NCBI GenBank assembly: GCA_934590135.1
Contig: CAKTOT010000062.1
Coordinates: forward strand, 1 to 13,869
Length of the DNA stretch: 13,869 bases
Direction of reading: 5' to 3'
Source: an uncultured Muribaculaceae bacterium
GTDB lineage: Bacteria > Bacteroidota > Bacteroidia > Bacteroidales > Muribaculaceae
The position numbers and the translations under genes were made by a program. The notes under the pieces are model-generated. The model saw only the letters and a list, made by a program, of their open reading frames with translations. It was not told the origin of the DNA and made no database searches. Positions 1 through 7,128 of this stretch are shown here, piece after piece (positions within the stretch are counted from its first letter, which is position 1; the number at the start of each line of letters is the position of its first letter).

Positions 1-492
1 GATGGTGTAAGAGGCGGTAGCGGCGGCGCTGCGTCCTCCGTCATTGATGCCTACGACTTCAAAACTGATAGCTTCGGTTATAGTGGCTGTGAATGTTTCG
101 CCCGTGACTGTTTCGGTGGTCCAGTCGGTGGCGTCTGCAGTCTTAGACTTGACTTCGAGCGATGTAGCGCCTGCCGAAGTGATGGTGACCGAAGTGCCTT
201 TGGCGACTTCGCCGGCAGCGACACTGAATATCGGAGTAGTCGGTACCTCGATAGGCGTTTCGACTACGTTATATGAGGCTTCAGCCGCTTCGCTGTCGCC
301 TTTGGCGTTGTGTCCTACAACGTTATAGGTGATATTTTCGTTGATAGTGGCGGTGAAGGTTTCGCCGGCGATGGTTTGTGAGGCCCAGTCGGTGGCGTCT
401 GCGGTCTTGGTCTTGACGGTGAGCGTTGTAGCTCCTTTGGATTTGATGGTAAGCGATGTACCTTTGGCAACCTCGCCGGCAGCGACACTGAA
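1..492 (-). repeat. Tandem 264-bp intragenic repeats (88-residue Ig-like units)
   Basis: On the minus strand one unit runs from 492 to 229 and a second from 228 to the window edge (partial, 76 codons). The phase is shown by the identical FSVAAGEVAKGTS start, separated by exactly 264 nt. The first 40 codons of the two units are nearly identical at the nucleotide level, which points to recent duplication or gene conversion. The array probably continues to the left. Confidence 0.8.
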
Positions 493-1035
493 TGTCGGCG
501 TCTCAGGCACCGTCTCAACAGCACTGCCCTCATCGTAGGTGATGGTCATCTTGGTGGCGTAGGCAGTTCCACCAATTGTTGACTTCAAGTCGATTCGGAA
601 ATATGAATTTGTCGTAACGGATGGGGTGAAGGTGAGAATGTCGTTCGCTAAGACGGCTTTATCTGTCCCTTTCCCTGTACTTGTTAGTTGGGTGTTTGAC
701 GTTGTGATGATAAAGTTACCGGCATTTGATGTTGTGAGTTTGTCATAGCCGGATTTAAGGTGGATTTCGACTTTTTGAATATTTGCTAATGGCGTTTTAT
801 TGTAGATCCCGAATGATTTTGATGCTTTTGCTATGCCAATTTGCTTAGTTGATTTAATCATTCCTTTTGCCATCAGGGTGACCTCGCTGTTTGGAATTTC
901 AAAGAATATATTAGTCAGCGAAGAAGGGGCATTTACCATTTCGGCACTTGTAAAGCCGATTTCTATCGTTTTAGCCGGGGCAGCGAAGGCTGTCGTCAGG
1001 GCAAGAATGATAAATAGAAGTAGAGATTTTCTCAT
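1..1035 (-). CDS. Secreted protein with Ig-like (chitobiase C-terminal/FN3-like) repeats, 3' end outside window
   Basis: The minus-strand frame is open from an ATG at 1035 to the left edge (345 codons, no stop), so the gene is partial. Residues 1-19 form a signal peptide (MRKS followed by a Leu/Ile/Ala-rich core ending AFA), so the product is exported. Residues about 20-168 form a beta-rich domain with the pattern KVEIHL ... ILTFTPS ... KMTITY, resembling N-terminal beta-sandwich domains common in Bacteroidetes surface proteins; I cannot name it. Two copies of an 88-residue repeat follow, each starting FSVAAGEVAKGTS, from residues 182 and 270. They carry a conserved KTADATDW segment and end with a V-x-GxN/HxxGxSxAAxASY strand. 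This resembles the chitobiase/beta-hexosaminidase C-terminal (CHB_HEX_C) or FN3 fold. The function is unknown; a cell-surface or secreted adhesive or carbohydrate-related role is inference. Any catalytic or sorting domain lies beyond the window. Confidence 0.85.
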   Translation of the reverse strand, partial: MRKSLLLFIILALTTAFAAPAKTIEIGFTSAEMVNAPSSLTNIFFEIPNSEVTLMAKGMIKSTKQIGIAKASKSFGIYNKTPLANIQKVEIHLKSGYDKLTTSNAGNFIITTSNTQLTSTGKGTDKAVLANDILTFTPSVTTNSYFRIDLKSTIGGTAYATKMTITYDEGSAVETVPETPTFSVAAGEVAKGTSLTIKSKGATTLTVKTKTADATDWASQTIAGETFTATINENITYNVVGHNAKGDSEAAEASYNVVETPIEVPTTPIFSVAAGEVAKGTSVTITSAGATSLEVKSKTADATDWTTETVTGETFTATITEAISFEVVGINDGGRSAAATASYTI

Positions 1036-1155
1036 GAGTGAAAAACTATATTTAGAGATGTATTATGCTCTATATTGAGATGGAAAATTACCGTTGTTAT
1101 TCGGACTATTATGGGCAAGTATTGTTCGATGGGTGATCGCAACACTTTTTCGGCA

Positions 1156-1163
1156 CAAAATTA
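1156..1163 (-). promoter_or_regulatory. Bacteroidetes -7 promoter element for the secreted repeat protein
   Basis: The minus strand reads TAATTTTG (consensus TAnnTTTG) about 120 nt upstream of the ATG at 1035. I see no clear TTG-type -33 box at the usual 19-21 nt spacing, so the call rests on the -7 box alone. The predicted leader of roughly 110 nt is AT-rich and shows no recognisable riboswitch. Confidence 0.5.
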
Positions 1164-1237
1164 CAAAAAATAGTAAATAACAGATAATAAATGCTATTAA
1201 AATTTAGTGTATTCAGCAATTTGGCGAAAAAAAATGT

Positions 1238-1245
1238 TATCTTTG
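1238..1245 (+). promoter_or_regulatory. Bacteroidetes -7 promoter element for the thioesterase gene
   Basis: TATCTTTG matches TAnnTTTG and is followed by CTGCCGC, the same context as the elements at 8948 (TACCTTTG-TGCCGC) and 13110 (TATCTTTG-TGCCCC). A TTTG at 1220-1223 lies only 14 nt upstream, closer than the usual 19-21 nt, so the -33 box is doubtful. The start site would be near 1252, giving a leader of about 110 nt. Confidence 0.6.
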
Positions 1246-1261
1246 CTGCCGCTAAAAGCTG

Positions 1262-1307
1262 TGCCCTTGGAATTTTTAGTGGCCTTAAAGACCTTAAGGC
1301 TTGGGCA
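1262..1307 (+). promoter_or_regulatory. Hairpin in the 5' leader of the thioesterase gene
   Basis: GCCTTAA (1282-1288) pairs perfectly with TTAAGGC (1294-1300) around the 5-nt loop AGACC. An outer TGCCC (1262-1266) can pair with GGGCA (1303-1307). The structure lies about 55-100 nt upstream of the start codon inside the predicted leader. No poly-U tract follows, so it is not a terminator. It matches no riboswitch class I recognise. Confidence 0.4.
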
Positions 1308-1360
1308 TATTCCGGATTATACAGACTCACTGACAGACACATACACAGAAACACAAGACA

Positions 1361-1804
1361 ATGCAACCGCTGACAGAAGTGATGGAGTGCCGACACAAAT
1401 TGGATGTGCAGGTACGCTTCAATGATTATGATATGTTTTGCCATCTCAATAATGGCGCCTATATGCAGTATCTGGACCTTGGCAAGACGGACTATTTTGG
1501 CGACCTGTTGGGCGGCGTGCTGACGCCTGAGCGTCTTAGCATCGTGATTGCCGGCATCACCTGCAACTTTATAGAACCGTCTTTGCCGGGTCAGCGCGTG
1601 CGCGTGCTTACGCGTGCCGTGCATCTCGGTACGGCTTCGCTGTTGCTGGCTCAGCAGGTTATAGACCCGGATACACAGCGGCTGAAATGCTCGGCTATAG
1701 TTGCGATGGTGGGATATGACGTGGCGACAAAGACGAGTAAACCAATATCGGACGAACTGCGTCGTGCCGTCATTGACAGCGATACGCCCGATACGAGCAA
1801 GTAA
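1361..1804 (+). CDS. Hotdog-fold acyl-CoA thioesterase (4HBT / YbgC-FadM-like)
   Basis: This is a complete 147-residue protein, the usual size for a single hotdog domain. Residues 15-36 hold the family signature: R19 in the VRF strand, then N21-D22-Y23-D24, H28-L29-N30-N31 and the YMQYL helix. D24, at the position of Asp in the D-x-D-xxxHxNN pattern, is the expected catalytic residue. Enzymes of this family hydrolyse acyl-CoA or acyl-ACP thioesters as cytoplasmic tetramers; the substrate cannot be read from the sequence. The ATG at 1361 is preferred because the motif lies at the normal distance from the N-terminus. The gene stands alone: it diverges from the repeat-protein gene and converges on the LD-carboxypeptidase gene, with a shared hairpin terminator between. 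Confidence 0.9.
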   Translation: MQPLTEVMECRHKLDVQVRFNDYDMFCHLNNGAYMQYLDLGKTDYFGDLLGGVLTPERLSIVIAGITCNFIEPSLPGQRVRVLTRAVHLGTASLLLAQQVIDPDTQRLKCSAIVAMVGYDVATKTSKPISDELRRAVIDSDTPDTSK

Positions 1805-1843
1805 TAGACGTCTGCAAGATACACAAATTTCCAGTGCAATAAT

Positions 1844-1884
1844 ACCGCAAGCGGCATCCGCGATTATCGGATGCCGCTTGCGGT
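1844..1884 (+). terminator. Strong bidirectional hairpin terminator
   Basis: CCGCAAGCGGCATCCG (1845-1860) is a perfect 16-bp complement of 1868-1883 around the loop CGATTAT, with one more A-T pair outside. On the plus strand TTTAA follows; on the minus strand TATTATTG follows. It lies between the convergent thioesterase and LD-carboxypeptidase genes and can stop both. The U-tracts are short, but the stem is exceptionally stable. Confidence 0.85.
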
Positions 1885-1925
1885 TTAAGGATGTGTCGTG
1901 TCTATAAGACTGCGATATGGGCTTG

Positions 1926-2855
1926 TTAGCCCCAGTAAATGAGGTTGGAGGTGTCTCCGGCGGTGACTTTGAGCGTCACTTGTGCGCCTTCGACTACCGG
2001 AACATTGTGCCGTACGTGTCCTATGGGAACGTTGAAGGCTACGGGGAAGTCGTAGGGCGACACCATGTCGGCTATCATATCATTCATATCTTGATAGGAG
2101 GCATCGGCCTTGTACTCGGTGAATTGTCCTACCATAAGGCCACGCAACGATGGCAGTATGCCGGAGATACGTAGCTGATACATAATGCGTTCAATCTTGT
2201 ATATAGGCTCGGAAACGTCCTCAATAAAGAGGATGCTGTCGCGGCGCAGAAGGTCGAAACGTGTGTCCAGCAGGTCGGCAAGGACGGCGAGATTGCCGCC
2301 GTAAAGGTTGCCACTGGCTATGCCCGGGCGGTCGTGTCGCGGGTCGGTGGCGAAGGATACCGGGTTGCGTCGGCCTTGCAACAGGTCAAAGAGCAGTGCG
2401 TTGTCCTTGTCATCGGCTCCGCGACGTATCGCATCGGTCATCGAGCCGTGTATCGAGGCTATGCCGTGACGTATCATCAAGGCGTGCAGGGCCGAGATGT
2501 CGCTGAAGCCCACCACCCATTTGGGGTCGGCGGCGAGGTCCAGTTTGTCAAGGCTGTCCAGCAGGTGTACTACGCCGTACCCGCCGCGGCTGCATATCAC
2601 GGCGCGTACTTCCGGGTCGGTGAGTGCGGCGGCCAAGTCGTCATATCGTTCGCTGTCTTTGCCCGAGTAATTGCCGTATCGGCCGAGGGTGTGGGGCATA
2701 ATTCGCACTTTCCATCCGTAGTTGCGGAGTACGGCGGCAGCTCCGTTGACCTTGTCTTCGCTGATAGGGCCGGCCGGACTGCATATCGCTATCGTATCGC
2801 CGCGTCGCAGCGGCTGTGGCATCTTTGCCTTTTGTTCGATGTTTAAGTCTGCCAT
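1926..2855 (-). CDS. ldcA: LD-carboxypeptidase, serine peptidase family S66 (LdcA/MccF-like)
   Basis: This 309-residue protein matches the family length. LdcA removes the terminal D-Ala from murein tetrapeptides during cell-wall recycling; MccF relatives cleave microcin C-like acyl adenylates. Visible motifs are the N-terminal RRGDTIAICSPAGPI strand (residues 17-31), the R90-GGYG turn, G116-F-S118-D119 with nucleophile Ser118, E212 in FIEDV, and G279-H280 near the C-terminus. The Ser-Glu-His order and the 68-residue Glu-His spacing are those of LdcA, so the triad is complete. There is no signal peptide, so it is cytoplasmic. Met1 (2855) gives an 11-residue extension; Met12 would be closer to many family starts. 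The gene follows dnaX by 78 nt, shows no promoter of its own that I can see, and ends before the terminator at 1844-1884. Confidence 0.92.
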   Translation of the reverse strand: MADLNIEQKAKMPQPLRRGDTIAICSPAGPISEDKVNGAAAVLRNYGWKVRIMPHTLGRYGNYSGKDSERYDDLAAALTDPEVRAVICSRGGYGVVHLLDSLDKLDLAADPKWVVGFSDISALHALMIRHGIASIHGSMTDAIRRGADDKDNALLFDLLQGRRNPVSFATDPRHDRPGIASGNLYGGNLAVLADLLDTRFDLLRRDSILFIEDVSEPIYKIERIMYQLRISGILPSLRGLMVGQFTEYKADASYQDMNDMIADMVSPYDFPVAFNVPIGHVRHNVPVVEGAQVTLKVTAGDTSNLIYWG

Positions 2856-2933
2856 AAGGGTGTCTGTTTACAATCTAAATAAGTGAATATGTGCAAGTAT
2901 GATATGTGTAATATCGTTGTATGTATCGGCACG

Positions 2934-3629
2934 TCAGTCAAGTTTCAGCTCGAGTGTATCGATGAGTTCGCGCAAGCCGGGGTGTTTGTCGATGATGTGT
3001 GCCAGCACTTCGCGCTGATTCCAGGACATGGGCGAGTCCTTGGCATCCTTGACCGAGAAGTCTATGGCGATATTGTCGTTGGCCAACGCATCGTGCAGAT
3101 GCTTCAATAGCGAGGGCAGCACATGTTTCATCTGGTCTTCTTGTAGGGTGTTTTCGACCCTCATAGTGAAGTGTGCCGAATCGGAGCTCTCGCGTGTCGG
3201 GGGGCAAGCGCGCATGGTGTTGATGATGATGTGTTGCGTGGGATTGGCATCAATAAATGTCTTCCAAGCCTTGTCAAATGCCTCATCGGAGAATGCCTCG
3301 TTGCGCAAGGTTGTCGCGGTATCCGTTTCGACGCGTTTCTCCTCGGGCGTCTGCTCGATGCCGTGTTTGAGGCTGACTCCGGGGGTGTGAAGATTGGTGC
3401 GCAGTCCGTGTATCACCGCACCGGTGAAGGCCGGTGTGTGCGAGGCCGTAGCTGTCGAAGGTGACGCAGATACCGGTTTTGCCGCGGGCGCAACCTTCCC
3501 GGCCATAGCTGTGGAGGCTGTGGCTCGGGGCGCGGCCGAGGCGGCCGACGCAGCGGAGTGCATTGCGGCTATTTGGTCGAGAGGCCCCCCGAAGTCGCCG
3601 TCGAGTTCGAGGGGCTCAGTAGTTGGCAT
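2934..3629 (-). CDS. dnaX: DnaX tau-specific C-terminal part, in the -1 frame of dnaX
   Basis: This frame overlaps the end of the gamma-like reading frame by 61 nt and is displaced by -1. It is open from 3647, just after a TGA at 3650-3648. Counting from the in-frame ATG at 3629 it has 231 codons, but that ATG lies in coding sequence and is probably not a natural start. A slip at 3590-3584 joins it to the core, giving a 590-residue protein (4705 to 2934). Residues about 21-75 are an Ala/Ser/Thr/Pro-rich linker. Residues about 112-231 form a folded domain (FSDEAFDKAWKTFID, then INTMR, MRVEN, LQ, LLKHLHDALANDNIAIDF, ending LELKLD) that matches my recollection of Bacteroidales DnaX tails. In E. 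coli the tau tail binds DnaB and the polymerase alpha subunit; the same role here is inferred. Either this is the frameshift product, or it was split from the core by a one-base error. Confidence 0.85.
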   Translation of the reverse strand: MPTTEPLELDGDFGGPLDQIAAMHSAASAASAAPRATASTAMAGKVAPAAKPVSASPSTATASHTPAFTGAVIHGLRTNLHTPGVSLKHGIEQTPEEKRVETDTATTLRNEAFSDEAFDKAWKTFIDANPTQHIIINTMRACPPTRESSDSAHFTMRVENTLQEDQMKHVLPSLLKHLHDALANDNIAIDFSVKDAKDSPMSWNQREVLAHIIDKHPGLRELIDTLELKLD

Positions 3630-4705
3630 AGTCGGATGAGAGATAGCTCAACCAGAAATTGCTTGTTGGATGCCGTGCGGTAGTTGAGATCTGCATAGTT
3701 GCATATCGCCATAGCCCGGTAGAAGAACTCAGGGGGCAAGCCGGCGGCGCGTTTGGACATGGCTTGTCGGATATCGTCCGTGGCTTCGATTAGGGGCAAT
3801 GTCACCGGATTGGCGGCGCACATCAAGTCACGCAGGTAGGCGCCGAGGCCGTTGATGAAGAACAGCGAGTCAAAGCCGTGTGCCCTGACCTCGTTGTACA
3901 CCAGCAGCGCGGCCGATACGTCTTGGTTGGCAAAAGCATCCACAAGACGCTCAAAATAGCTATTGTCCAAGACGTTGAGGTTGGCTATGGTGGACGCGTA
4001 AGTGATGTTTCCGCGTGACGATGCGGCCACTTGGTCAAATATGGACAGTGCGTCGCGCATGGCGCCATCGGCATGGTGGGCGATGACGCTCAGCGCAGCC
4101 GGCTCGGCAGTGATGCCTTCGTTTTGTGCCACATATTGCAGATGTGCCACCATATCGGATATTGTAATGCGGTTGAAATCATAGATTTGGCAGCGCGACA
4201 ATATCGTGGGGATGATTTTGTGCTTCTCGGTGGTGGCGAGGATGAATATGGCATGTGCCGGCGGCTCTTCGAGCGTCTTGAGAAAGGCGTTGAATGCAGC
4301 GGTGGACAGCATGTGCACCTCATCGATGATGAACACGCGGTATCGACCCATAGTCGGCGGTACAAGCACCTGGTCGATAAGGGCTTTCATATCGTCTATG
4401 CCGTTGTGTGAGGCGGCGTCCAGTTCGATGATGTTGAGCGAGCGGCCTTCGTTGAAGCTGCGGCACGAATCGCACTCGTTGCAGGCTTCGCCGTCGGGCG
4501 TGCGGTGTGTGCAGTTGATGGTCTTGGCAAATATGCGGGCGCACGACGTCTTGCCTACGCCTCGGCTGCCGCAAAATAGATAGGCGTGGGCAAGTCGGTC
4601 GCTTGCGATGGCATTTTTCAGCGTCACCGTCAGCGCCTTTTGCCCGACGACGCTGTCAAACGTCGAGGGACGATACTTGCGTGCAGATACTACGTAATGT
4701 TCCAT
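3569..4705 (-). CDS. dnaX: DNA polymerase III clamp-loader subunit DnaX, gamma-like reading frame
   Basis: The zero frame gives 378 residues containing the complete clamp-loader core (domains I-III). Motifs: the MEHYVVSARKYRP start typical of the family, Walker A G46-SRGVGK-T53, zinc-binding C65, C75, C78 and C81, Walker B I126-I-D128-E129, sensor 1 A157-T-T, the S170-R171-C172 arginine-finger motif, and sensor 2 G214-AMRD. This ATPase opens and loads the sliding clamp in the replisome. The usual protein in this order is about 600 residues; here the frame stops at TAG (3571-3569), shortly after domain III, and the missing tail lies in the -1 frame. The result resembles E. coli gamma. Upstream, 83 nt separate it from the carboxynorspermidine synthase gene, with no clear promoter between them. 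Confidence 0.95.
   Translation of the reverse strand: MEHYVVSARKYRPSTFDSVVGQKALTVTLKNAIASDRLAHAYLFCGSRGVGKTSCARIFAKTINCTHRTPDGEACNECDSCRSFNEGRSLNIIELDAASHNGIDDMKALIDQVLVPPTMGRYRVFIIDEVHMLSTAAFNAFLKTLEEPPAHAIFILATTEKHKIIPTILSRCQIYDFNRITISDMVAHLQYVAQNEGITAEPAALSVIAHHADGAMRDALSIFDQVAASSRGNITYASTIANLNVLDNSYFERLVDAFANQDVSAALLVYNEVRAHGFDSLFFINGLGAYLRDLMCAANPVTLPLIEATDDIRQAMSKRAAGLPPEFFYRAMAICNYADLNYRTASNKQFLVELSLIRLCQLLSPSNSTATSGGLSTK
3584..3590 (-). promoter_or_regulatory. Candidate -1 ribosomal frameshift site G GGG GGC in dnaX
   Basis: On the minus strand the zero frame reads TCG GGG GGC CTC. This fits the X XXY YYZ slippery pattern with six consecutive G (codons 373-374). Slipping back one base moves translation to the -1 frame of the tau tail. 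The switch must occur between the -1-frame TGA (3650-3648) and the zero-frame TAG (3571-3569), and this is the only slippery run in that 76-nt interval. Downstream there is a GC-rich hairpin CGGCCG-CCT-CGGCCG (3547-3533), but it starts 36 nt after the heptamer, farther than usual for a stimulator. No Shine-Dalgarno-like stimulator is visible upstream. RNA polymerase slippage on the run would have the same effect. Confidence 0.5.
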
Positions 4706-4788
4706 GTGGGTGAGGTATGGGAACTGTGAGAATATGGGGAGATGGCGACTGTGGCTATATTAGCATTATTGCCATAATAGGCCGTGGC

Positions 4789-5997
4789 TTACAGCTCCAG
4801 GTCTTCGCCGATAATTTCGTGCCAGGGTAAGCCTTGTTTGTTCAGCTGTTCCATAAACGGATCGGGATCGAATTCCTCGACGTTGAACACGCCGGCACGA
4901 CGCCATTTGCCCGTGAGGAACATCATTGCGCCGATCATAGCCGGGACGCCGGTGGTGTAGCTGACAGCCTGCATCCCGGTCTCGAGGTACGAGGCGTGGT
5001 GGCTGCAGTTGTTGTATATGTAATAGGTGAGGGGCTTGCCGTCTTTGCTTATGCCGCTGATGCGACATCCGATGCTGGTCTCGCCGGTGTAGTTTTCGCC
5101 CAGGTCCTGAGGATTGGGCAATACTGCTTTAAGAAATTGCAGAGGTATGATTTCCTGTCCGTTGTACATCACCGGGTCAATGCGTGCCATACCTATATCC
5201 TGAATTACACGCAGATGGGTCAGGTATTCCTGCCCAAAGGTCATCCAGAAACGAGCGCGGCGTATTGTGGGGAAGTTGAGCACGAGACTTTCCAATTCCT
5301 CGTGGTACATAAGGTAGCTGTCGCGTGGCCCTATATTGGGGTATGTCAGCGATTTGTGTATCTCCAACGGACCGGTCGTAACCCACCGGCCGTCCTGCCA
5401 GTAGCGTCCGTTTTGAGTGATTTCGCGGATGTTGATTTCGGGGTTGAAGTTGGTGGCAAAAGCTTTGCCGTGGTTGCCGGCGTTGCAATCAACGATGTCC
5501 AGTGTCTCCATAGCCTTGAAATAGTGCTTGGCGGCATAGGCGGTGAATATTCCGCTGACGCCCGGGTCGAAACCGCAGCCGAGTATGGCTGTAAGACCGG
5601 CATCGGCAAAGCGCTGACGATAAGCCCATTGCCACGAATACTCAAAGTGGGCTTCGTCGCGCGGCTCGTAGTTGGCCGTATCCATATAGTTGACGCCGCA
5701 TTGCAGGCAAGCCTCCATAATGGTAAGATCCTGATATGGCAGGGCGACATTAATTACAAGCTCGGGCTTATGGCGGCGCAGCAGCTCGCACAACTGAGCT
5801 ACGTCGTCGGCATCGACGCTGTCGGCTACAATACTTTTGTGATTGTATTTTTCGGATAGTAACTTGGCCAGGGCTTGACACTTGGCGAGTGTACGTGTGG
5901 CGATGACGATGTCGGTGAAGACTTCGGGATTTTGGGCGCATTTGTGGGCGACAACAGTGCCTACGCCGCCGGCGCCGATAATGATGACTTTTGACAT
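4789..5997 (-). CDS. Carboxynorspermidine synthase (saccharopine dehydrogenase-like; carboxyspermidine dehydrogenase)
   Basis: This complete 402-residue protein has the expected family length. Residues 4-13 (VIIIGAGGVG) form the Rossmann nucleotide-binding loop with G8, G10 and G13. Other family blocks are INVALPYQD (82-90), MDTANYEP (105-112) and GCGFDPGVSG (140-149). These enzymes reductively condense aspartate semialdehyde with putrescine or 1,3-diaminopropane, using NADPH, to give carboxyspermidine or carboxynorspermidine. This is the alternative spermidine route of gut Bacteroidetes. The partner decarboxylase (nspC) is not in the window. A plain lysine-pathway saccharopine dehydrogenase is less likely given these blocks and the bacterial context. 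The ATG overlaps the stop of the preceding membrane-protein gene by one base (TAATG at 5999-5995), indicating translational coupling. Confidence 0.88.
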   Translation of the reverse strand: MSKVIIIGAGGVGTVVAHKCAQNPEVFTDIVIATRTLAKCQALAKLLSEKYNHKSIVADSVDADDVAQLCELLRRHKPELVINVALPYQDLTIMEACLQCGVNYMDTANYEPRDEAHFEYSWQWAYRQRFADAGLTAILGCGFDPGVSGIFTAYAAKHYFKAMETLDIVDCNAGNHGKAFATNFNPEINIREITQNGRYWQDGRWVTTGPLEIHKSLTYPNIGPRDSYLMYHEELESLVLNFPTIRRARFWMTFGQEYLTHLRVIQDIGMARIDPVMYNGQEIIPLQFLKAVLPNPQDLGENYTGETSIGCRISGISKDGKPLTYYIYNNCSHHASYLETGMQAVSYTTGVPAMIGAMMFLTGKWRRAGVFNVEEFDPDPFMEQLNKQGLPWHEIIGEDLEL

Positions 5998-7097
5998 TAT
6001 GCTATGTTTTTGTTTTTGTCTGAATTGAGGTATTTGTCATTGCTTCCGGCGGACTTCTTCTCCATCGCGATGCAAATGAAGGTGAATATACCCAGAAGTA
6101 TGAGTAGTGCTGTCTGCGCACCCATCACGAGGTTGGCGAAGGCTGTTGCCGGCCCTTTGGCCAGACCGTAAATGCCTAAGGCAAAGATTATAGACCATTG
6201 CCAAGGGCCTATGCCGCCGTTGGAGGGCACGCCCATACTCAGGCTGGAGAAGACGAAGGCGACAAGTACGGCCAGTATGGTGTGCTGCGACACGATATCG
6301 GCTGTAAAGTCAAAGGCGTAGAAAGCCACGTATAGTTGCGAGAAGTAGCAGCCCCATATGCATATGGTGAGTATCAGCCAGCGCACTTTGCCGGGCATAG
6401 TGAATATGGCTGCAAAACCTTTCCAGAGGCCGCGTACAAAGTCTTGAAGACGTTGCAGAGCCTTATTTTCGGTTTTGCACACCAGCATCCACCATAATAT
6501 GGCGACAAATGCGACGAAAGCCGCCCAAAGCCAAGGCGAGGTCAACATTCGGCCTATACCTTCGAGCCCGTGTGTGGTCGAGAAGTACTGCGAGAGTGCA
6601 CCGGCTGCCAAGATAAATGTGACAATGGTGAGTAGCAATACGGTGACGGTATCGGCCAGACGGTCGGCAACCATACTGCCGAAGACTTTGGAGAATGGGG
6701 CGTCCTGACGTCGCGAGATATATCCCGAACGCCATATTTCGCCAAGTCGCGGCAGCACAAGGTTAACGGCATAGGTACCGAAGATGCTCAGTACCAGAGC
6801 AAACAAGGGCGGATTGACGCCTATGGCTCGCAATTGGATGCGCCAACGCATGGCGCGGAAGATGTGGCTGAAAATACTGATGGTCAGTGCTAATGCTATC
6901 CATTGGAAATGGCATTGTTCGCGGATGATTTGCACCATCTCATTCCAATCCATTCCGTCAAACAGCAACTTACACAACAATATGCTGACAATCAGTGGTA
7001 TGCCGTATCGCAGGGCGATTCCGAGCACGCGCTTGGTCTTGCCCTGCGATGTGCCGGACTGCTTCTCGGAATGCGTCTTTTCGGTTTCTGTCGCCAT
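5997..7097 (-). CDS. Flippase-like integral membrane protein (lysylphosphatidylglycerol synthase TM region / YbhN, UPF0104)
   Basis: A 366-residue polytopic membrane protein with about eight hydrophobic segments after a charged, Lys/Thr/Ser-rich N-terminus (residues 1-23). Family motifs are RAMRWRIQL (81-89), PRLGEIWR followed by SGYISRR in the first cytoplasmic loop, VADRLADT, and PSNGGIGPWQW in the C-terminal half. This superfamily includes the flippase domain of MprF and the archaeal AglD-associated proteins. Members without the soluble transferase domain, like this one, are thought to move lipids or lipid-linked glycans across the inner membrane; the substrate is unknown. The C-terminus is Lys/Asn/Asp-rich. 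The gene starts 15 nt after the dipeptidase stop and its stop overlaps the next ATG, so all three are probably cotranscribed. No phospholipid-modifying transferase is adjacent. Confidence 0.85.
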   Translation of the reverse strand: MATETEKTHSEKQSGTSQGKTKRVLGIALRYGIPLIVSILLCKLLFDGMDWNEMVQIIREQCHFQWIALALTISIFSHIFRAMRWRIQLRAIGVNPPLFALVLSIFGTYAVNLVLPRLGEIWRSGYISRRQDAPFSKVFGSMVADRLADTVTVLLLTIVTFILAAGALSQYFSTTHGLEGIGRMLTSPWLWAAFVAFVAILWWMLVCKTENKALQRLQDFVRGLWKGFAAIFTMPGKVRWLILTICIWGCYFSQLYVAFYAFDFTADIVSQHTILAVLVAFVFSSLSMGVPSNGGIGPWQWSIIFALGIYGLAKGPATAFANLVMGAQTALLILLGIFTFICIAMEKKSAGSNDKYLNSDKNKNIA

Positions 7098-7099
7098 TA

Positions 7100-7128
7100 T
7101 TCCACGGGTGTTTTATTGTTCCACGGGT
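7100..7128 (-). repeat. Short tandem duplication across the dipeptidase stop and flippase start region
   Basis: ACCCGTGGAA occurs twice on the minus strand (7128-7119 and 7109-7100), 19 nt apart, each followed by YAAT. The first copy encodes the dipeptidase C-terminus (PVEQ, then stop); the second immediately precedes the ATG of the membrane protein, where GTGGAA may serve as a weak ribosome-binding sequence. Confidence 0.6.

Noticed and set aside
2934..3629. The tau tail as an independent gene starting at the ATG at 3629
   Set aside because: Its sequence is the C-terminal domain of DnaX, and the ATG lies within the dnaX core coding sequence; a separate gene is less likely than frameshifting or a one-base error.
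4834..5859. 341-codon open frame on the plus strand opposite carboxynorspermidine synthase
   Set aside because: It is a shadow frame with no promoter and no recognisable motif, while the opposite strand encodes a complete conserved enzyme.
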